Shown: piece after piece, positions 34,106 to 39,502 of the stretch
Layout of the letters: every line of letters begins with the position of its first letter
Numbering within the stretch: the first letter of the stretch is position 1
Assembly (NCBI GenBank): GCA_036897095.1
Contig: JAYMSP010000883.1
Location: forward strand, 1-39,502
From: Plantago elongata
Taxonomy: Eukaryota > Streptophyta > Magnoliopsida > Lamiales > Plantaginaceae
DNA: 39,502 bases
Reading direction: 5' to 3'
Translations under genes and position numbers: made by a program
Notes under the pieces: model-generated
Told to the model about the DNA's origin: nothing
The model's database searches: none
What the model saw: only the letters and a program-made list of their open reading frames with translations

Positions 34106-35574
34106 CTTAAACTAGTTCATTTCTCGACTTTTGCAAATTTACACGAACGAATGATTCTTTGGTGAGCTTATAAGTTGGTTTTAGCTAGTGGCTTGACTTG
34201 GAGATAAGTTATAATGAAATTTAGAGATTAATTGTGCATGGAAATCATAAGCGGGAAGTAACTTAAAGTTGAAGATTGGGTTAATTTATTGGTCCATACA
34301 TTGGGGCTCATGATCCGATCAACGCATTGTAACGAGTACATGAGTTTACTTTACTTTGACAGCATGTTCTTGTAAGTTGTAATTGTAGATCCCGGATATT
34401 TATGTGAGTTGCACCATATGGTTCTCTTCTTGTAGTTCTTTTAGAGAATTGATATGATGAGTGTATGGTAAGTGATGTCATTATTATTTTCCGAAGTGAT
34501 TAAAGATCTTGAGCGACTTATCCGGTGTTCATGTAAAGGTAGTATTAATTGATCATGCTCGTCTAAAAGTCCCGAGTTCTTCTCTTATAATACGTGTATA
34601 TTTATTTACAAGTTCGAATTTATATATTAAATAATTCATTGTATTAGTTTTATAATGACCATGGACTAAAACTTCACCATCACTAACTATGACAAGTGAT
34701 CACTAAGTTCGTCTTGGGATGGTTCGAGCCCGAGCGTAGTGGCAAACTGGCAATCCAAGCACCGTATCATAAATCGACATACATACGGGTTTATTTCCAC
34801 AAACTTGTCCCCAGCAAAAATAAGCATAAATTACGCTCATATCATGTTGGTCTTGGATGAAACACCCATCATGAAAGTACTTTCGTTTAGAAGTTACCTC
34901 CGTGTCAACTTATATTAAATGAGAACACGTCGGGATCATTGAACAATTAGCTCAAAAGTTTTAAATTGCAATTTGCTCCAACATAGTATCACCAAACTGT
35001 ACGCTACAATCCTAGTCAATGGAACAGGTTACAATCAGGGTTCATTACAGTTCAACACAATAATCAGACGCATATATTAAAAGACCAAAGTCAACAATAA
35101 ATTCATATAGGCTGCTTATTTGTATTTCCAACCCACGCTTCAGACGATTTCCAGCGCGATTTTCAGATGAATATACACACGGTCTGTTTCCAAATTCTTC
35201 AAATAGTGAAGTTAAATAGGTTGACACTCATGATTCATGACTCACCCAGGTGATAAGTTACCATTTCTCTAATATACCGAGCCTGAGACAGTAAATCTTT
35301 ACATAAAAATTGTGTCAACTCAAATTAATCTAACACACTTGTTACAATCTGCATTGCATTCCCCAACATCGATCTTTGATATGTAATTCAACTTCTCAAG
35401 CAGTCATTAATAGCATGAAAAAAAATACCATCTCTTTTGGGAAGACTACTTGCCGTAATGGTTACCCATATTCACGTCCACATTCTCATCAATTTCTTCA
35501 ACTCCTCCATTACGAAAGTCAGATAAGAGATCAGAAACGTATCCTGATCCAATAGAATATAGTACAAATCGGAG
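34106..35574. other. Intergenic region between the GT47 and SFT2-like genes
   Basis: The first 100 bases or so are GT47 leader and promoter; the last 200 or so are the SFT2-like 3'UTR. Between them is AT-rich DNA without a convincing gene. A ggttcgagcc word at 34721 resembles a tRNA/SINE B box but has no matching A box at the right distance. Confidence 0.5.
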
Positions 35575-38110
35575 TTATCGGCGAAAACATCCTATAATTG
35601 TGGAAGTGAGAGTTGAAGACAAAAATTTCATTCCAGCTGATCCTCCAGGAAAGTAGGACATAACATAGTACAACAGAGCAAGGATCTGAAAATGAAGAGG
35701 GTATTCAGAGTCAAGACAACGGCTAGCTCAAACATAAGAGTAATCTATCACTTGAAAAAATGAGAGGTCAAAATACTTCACTTACAGTACGAATGCAATT
35801 ATTTGCATCAAAAAGTGTGCACAAACAAGGGCAAAGAAATACTAAGAAATGCCAAACTAGACAATAATTGATATTATGGAGGATTTCAATGACCAATGAG
35901 CAAACGGCCTGATCCTTAATTCTAGAAGAATCTAAGTTCTATGTCCGTCGCAGAAAGTGAGGGAAGAAGAAAGGGAAATATAACTAGAAGTATTAAACCG
36001 ACATACTAAACCAATGAATGTCAAAGTCATACTCATACTAATTATCTTCGAAGAGTAGGCATACAAATTATTTGGTGAAGTACTAAATTGCAAAACAGAC
36101 ATTCTATGATTAGATCATATCTTCAGACTAAACCACGTATGCAGGAATAGCATCAATTTGAATTTGAAATCATGCTTGCAGGCAGAGCAGCTATCAGATA
36201 GAGTTCTGTACATAAAGGTAAGAAGGGAGTACAATACCTGTAGCATTGAGAAGAGGACTGAAAGAATGTAACTATGAAGCACCATGGAAACACAAATCGT
36301 ACCCACCATACTGCCAATAAACCCCAACGTGAAAGGAAGTCTCTGAAAGAAAGAAAATTAACTCAATTATGTGAAAATCCATACGAATAGATAAGAGAGG
36401 AAAAGGATAGAAATAAGAAACATGATGTGTAATGCGTTCAGCCCCTGAGAAGACTCATGGGATAACTATGAAAGGTACCTCTTTCGATATCATGTGGAGA
36501 AACTGATTTTTTGGGCCTTTAAGCGCGAAAAAAGAACCAACTATGAAGGCACACCCAATAGTGAAGCAGATAGCAAACTTTTGAGGCTTTAACACCATCA
36601 CAGGAAGGAATATAGTAAATGAGATGAAGATAAAAAAGATTCCGGAAGCAAGGAACAGCCCAAAGTACATATAGGACTTTCCAGATGGAACTCTGCTAGT
36701 GGCAGAGTTGAAGCTCCCACTTACTCCTCTCGAGACCCTGTACCGCAAGAGCAAAAACAAAAATGAGAACAGCAAATGTTTTAACAACAACTGGCTAATC
36801 TATAAGAACTAATCACAGAGGTGGTTGACGAAGTCTAGGTTACGAAACAAAAGCTCTTATAACTCCACAAAACAAGCAAAGTGCCATATATAAAGTAGAA
36901 ACTGTAGAAAGCAGTTGTTAGTGAGAAAACAAGTAATTAAGAAACCATCTGAAATGTTTAGTTTAATTTTTCCAGTAGACGGGCACTGTTAATGCATATA
37001 ACTTTAAGTACTATAGCAATATCAATACCATCAAATGTTGTATTTGTCTCCTAGGCAGAAGGTAAAAACCTCTGAGAGGCCTTTCCTATTGTCTATTTTA
37101 CCCATTGACTGGCCACACCTCAACAGAAATCCAGGAGAGAAAGCAATGAATTTAGGAAGCTCTAAGGAGCTAAGAAGGTTCAACAGTCACTTTCATCTTA
37201 AATGGAGTTGTCTAGCTCAGGGGCTTCTTACTTCGTAAGACTGCAATTGACAAGGCTCTGAAACCAAGCAAGTCCCAATAGGGAAGAAGCTACTGAGCAA
37301 ATCTAAGTTTGAATGCTCATGGTCCCTTAAAGATACTCCAAGACTCTGAAGCCATGCAAGTAATCCGGGAGAAGTAACTGAGCAAATGTAAATTTGTGTC
37401 CAGGCTAACGTGGAGTGACATAGACTCATCGCCTACTGCAACAGACACTTGCTGCGTAGGTTGGTACAGTTAAGCATGAAACAAATGGCATTCTACTAAC
37501 AAAAGATGTCAAGTGATACTAATAACTGCCATACGTCACGTTTTTCATCAGAAGGATAGATTCCTTTTTGTTCTCTTCTCTTCCCCACGATGACATAAGC
37601 AGGCATGTACACCGATCATATTCATTTTCAAAGACAAGTCAGCAAATGCAATTTCTTCGTTCTCTCTAACTACTTCGAAAACATCGAATTCGTTCCCTAA
37701 AACCCTCACACTCCTACTTCCCCTTCTACTAAATGAGTACCATCCATCCAAAAACCTCAACCAATCATCTACTGAAATTGTTCCAATTAGCAATCTTCTA
37801 GCAGCTAAGCTAATAATCTAACACAATAATCTAATAATTCACTACAAGTGTACAAATAGTGAGATTAACCATCTAATTCGAAATTCTAGGTTAAAGAGAA
37901 ATGAGAATTTATGGCTTACACGCTGAAAGTGGAGGAGACTTTATCATTGGCGGTACGAACGGCGGCTTCGAGATCAAAAGAAGGATCCTCGACAGCGTCG
38001 TTGGAAGAGGAGGCGGCGTAGGCGTTCCAATCGGCGAGAAGAGACGGCGGCGACTTGTCCAGATCGCTCGACGGTCCTCCGGAGAACCAGGCTTGAGCTG
38101 TTTTGTGCAT
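35575..38110 (-). CDS. SFT2-like Golgi vesicle-transport membrane protein
   Basis: Exons 37920-38110, 36479-36737, 36238-36342 and 35575-35685 total 666 nt, 221 aa plus TAA, with junction phases 2, 0, 0. The N-terminus (MHKTAQAWFSGGPSSDLDK) is polar and Ser/Asp-rich, as in plant SFT2-like proteins. Four membrane segments follow: YFGLFLASGIFFIFISFTIF, FAICFTIGCAFIVGSFFAL, LGFIGSMVGTICVSMVLHSY and a last one around SVLFSMLQILALLYYVMSYF, then PGGSAGMKF near the C-terminus. The length is close to Arabidopsis SFT2-like proteins (At4g26550, At5g56020 group). Yeast Sft2 acts with Got1 in fusion of retrograde vesicles with the Golgi; the same role is inferred. Intron 1 is long, about 1.2 kb. The GA/CT-rich leader upstream has no clear TATA box. 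Confidence 0.93.
37230..37410. repeat. Imperfect duplication within intron 1 of the SFT2-like gene
   Basis: ctctgaaaccaagcaagtccc... and agctactgagcaaatctaag (from about 37255) recur as ctctgaagccatgcaagtaat... and agtaactgagcaaatgtaaa (from about 37346), roughly 90 bases apart. It is intronic and non-coding. Confidence 0.55.
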
Positions 38111-39502
38111 ATCTTATAGCTGATGTTGCTACTGTACTTGAGAGAGCGAGAGCGATAGAGATCGCCTGTGAGAGTGAGTTTTCGACTTTTCGGACAGATG
38201 GTGATTTGAACGCGACAGATTGAGCTTCTTTTGCAGGTAGGAATTTTACATTTTCACCCCATGACTTGCTGAACTTTTAACGATTGCGTATAACTTTTAC
38301 TAAGAACATTCGATTCAAAGTTTCTACCGTCAATTAAAAGCGTCCTAACTATTGTTAGTTAATGTGTTCTTAGCTTAGTGTGTATCGATTTCTTTCTTTC
38401 ACACTCAATCATTGATTCATACCGCACTTTACTATTGCCCTCAACGCTATTTATTGTTTAAATTTAAATTTTTTCTATTAATTTTTAAAAAAAATAATTA
38501 AACACATAATACATAATTTGCAAGAGAATTATAAATTTTAAAAAAATTATAATTAATCACAAATATCAACATTACTCATAATTAAGGATGAAAATTAATA
38601 AAAACAGGACAACATTTGCATGAACCTCCTAAATTAAAATTTCACAATTCCTCAATATTCACATAAATCCTAAATTTAATTTCTCAAATTGTTTTTATTT
38701 ATTTTTTATTGAATTCGATTTTTTGTTTAATCTCCTAACTTTGAAGATTTTAATTTAATTTTAATTTTTTTGTTTAAAGATTTTAATTTTTGAATAGGGT
38801 TGAATATACGAAAAATATTTTTTTAATATAATATTTAAAAGTTATATTTAAATATAAGCGATGTATGTGGTTAGAGCAACACACAACGCAACCTCTCATG
38901 CGACACGAGCGACATTTCATGCCAACATTTAGTGCGAAAGGTAGGATATTATTCGATCTCCACCGTTAAAGTTTTAATCCAATGGGTTTTGAGTTTGTAT
39001 TCAAAATGGTATTCCGAAAAAATATACTCTAAATTGTGACATTTTCGAAAAAGGTACATTTGATTGTTACTGTCTGATTTTGTACCTTAAGTTGACATTG
39101 TGTCCAATTTAGGTACCTCCGTAACACGTGGCAGTTTAATTAAGCGACACGTGTCAATTTGAAATTTTAAAAATTTAATGGCTGAAATCACAAATAAAAT
39201 AAATTTTGACAATTTCAAATTTCACACATAATTTTCAATTATTATAAATCAACCCTATTTTATAAAATCAACATAAAATAAGGTTAAAAGAAAGAAGAAA
39301 GAGAGGAAAAATTAATTTTAAATTACAAAAAAAATGTATAAAAATTTGAAAAATTATAAATTATAAATTTAAAGTAAATTTGTATATATGAAAAATAAAT
39401 AAAAAACAAAAATAATTAAGTTAAATTAAAATATGAAAAAGGTGGGACACGTATCACTCTCTCGTAATTTATGGGTATAAATTGTTTAATATAATTCAAA
39501 AA
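38111..39502. other. Promoter side of the SFT2-like gene and AT-rich flank
   Basis: 38111-38230 is the probable leader/promoter (GAGAGAGCGAGAGCGA on + strand). Beyond it the DNA is AT-rich without a credible gene. Two CACGTG cores lie about 25 bases apart near 39126 and 39151 (acacgtggc, acacgtgtc), an arrangement common in plant repeats as well as ABRE promoters. No gene start is visible within the window. Confidence 0.45.

Noticed and set aside
34718-34735. ggttcgagcc resembling a Pol III B box (tRNA or SINE)
   Set aside because: No A box 30-60 bases upstream and no cloverleaf can be drawn, so neither tRNA nor SINE is supported.
1-39502. CRISPR arrays, bacterial operons or viral insertions
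   Set aside because: Repeats found are plant transposon types or simple tandem duplications; no spacer-repeat periodicity and no recognisable viral or prokaryotic proteins.

Overview
The window is nuclear DNA from a flowering plant, almost certainly a eudicot. The evidence is GT-AG introns in AT-rich DNA, plant-type protein families (uL4, a GT47 exostosin, a nepenthesin-type aspartic protease, an NSUN6-like m5C methyltransferase, an SFT2-like protein), telo-box/Site II promoter motifs, and miniature LTR retrotransposons primed by initiator tRNA-Met. Nothing looks bacterial, viral or organellar. Genus cannot be fixed from sequence alone.

Layout: (1) 1-135, the last coding piece of an unidentified + strand gene. 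(2) 136-5277, AT-rich intergenic DNA with a perfect 14-bp hairpin, a reverse-oriented TRIM relic and a possible Stowaway-like element. (3) 5406-5858, an intronless + strand gene for a 150-residue acidic protein of unknown function, with a G-box and TATA box. (4) 6327-15567 (-), a 12-coding-exon NSUN6-like PUA/RNA m5C methyltransferase gene (575 aa by my splicing), with a probable 5'UTR intron and a likely GC-AG intron. (5) 17037-19529 (-), ribosomal protein L4 in 3 exons (405 aa). (6) 23966-25438 (-), an intronless secreted aspartic protease (490 aa). (7) 25439-32335, a repeat-rich spacer with a 5S rRNA-like relic, dispersed repeats, a 176-bp tandem duplication, Tourist-like MITE copies and a tandem LTR-INT-LTR-INT-LTR TRIM. 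(8) 32336-34105 (-), a GT47 exostosin-like Golgi glycosyltransferase in 4 exons (519 aa). (9) 35575-38110 (-), an SFT2-like Golgi membrane protein in 4 exons (221 aa). (10) 38111-39502, AT-rich upstream DNA.

All five recognised genes lie on the minus strand. The two + strand genes are the edge fragment and the unknown acidic protein. There is no operon logic. RPL4 and the NSUN6-like gene both serve translation or RNA modification, and the GT47 and SFT2 genes both act in the Golgi, but each adjacency is probably chance. Exon boundaries were derived by hand from splice consensus, reading frame and family similarity. Every coding gene model keeps frame across all junctions. I saw no clearly new multi-gene system. 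The best leads are the unknown acidic gene, the tandem TRIM, the 5S-like relic, the uncharacterised three-copy repeat, the putative GC-AG intron and the basic insertion in the methyltransferase.
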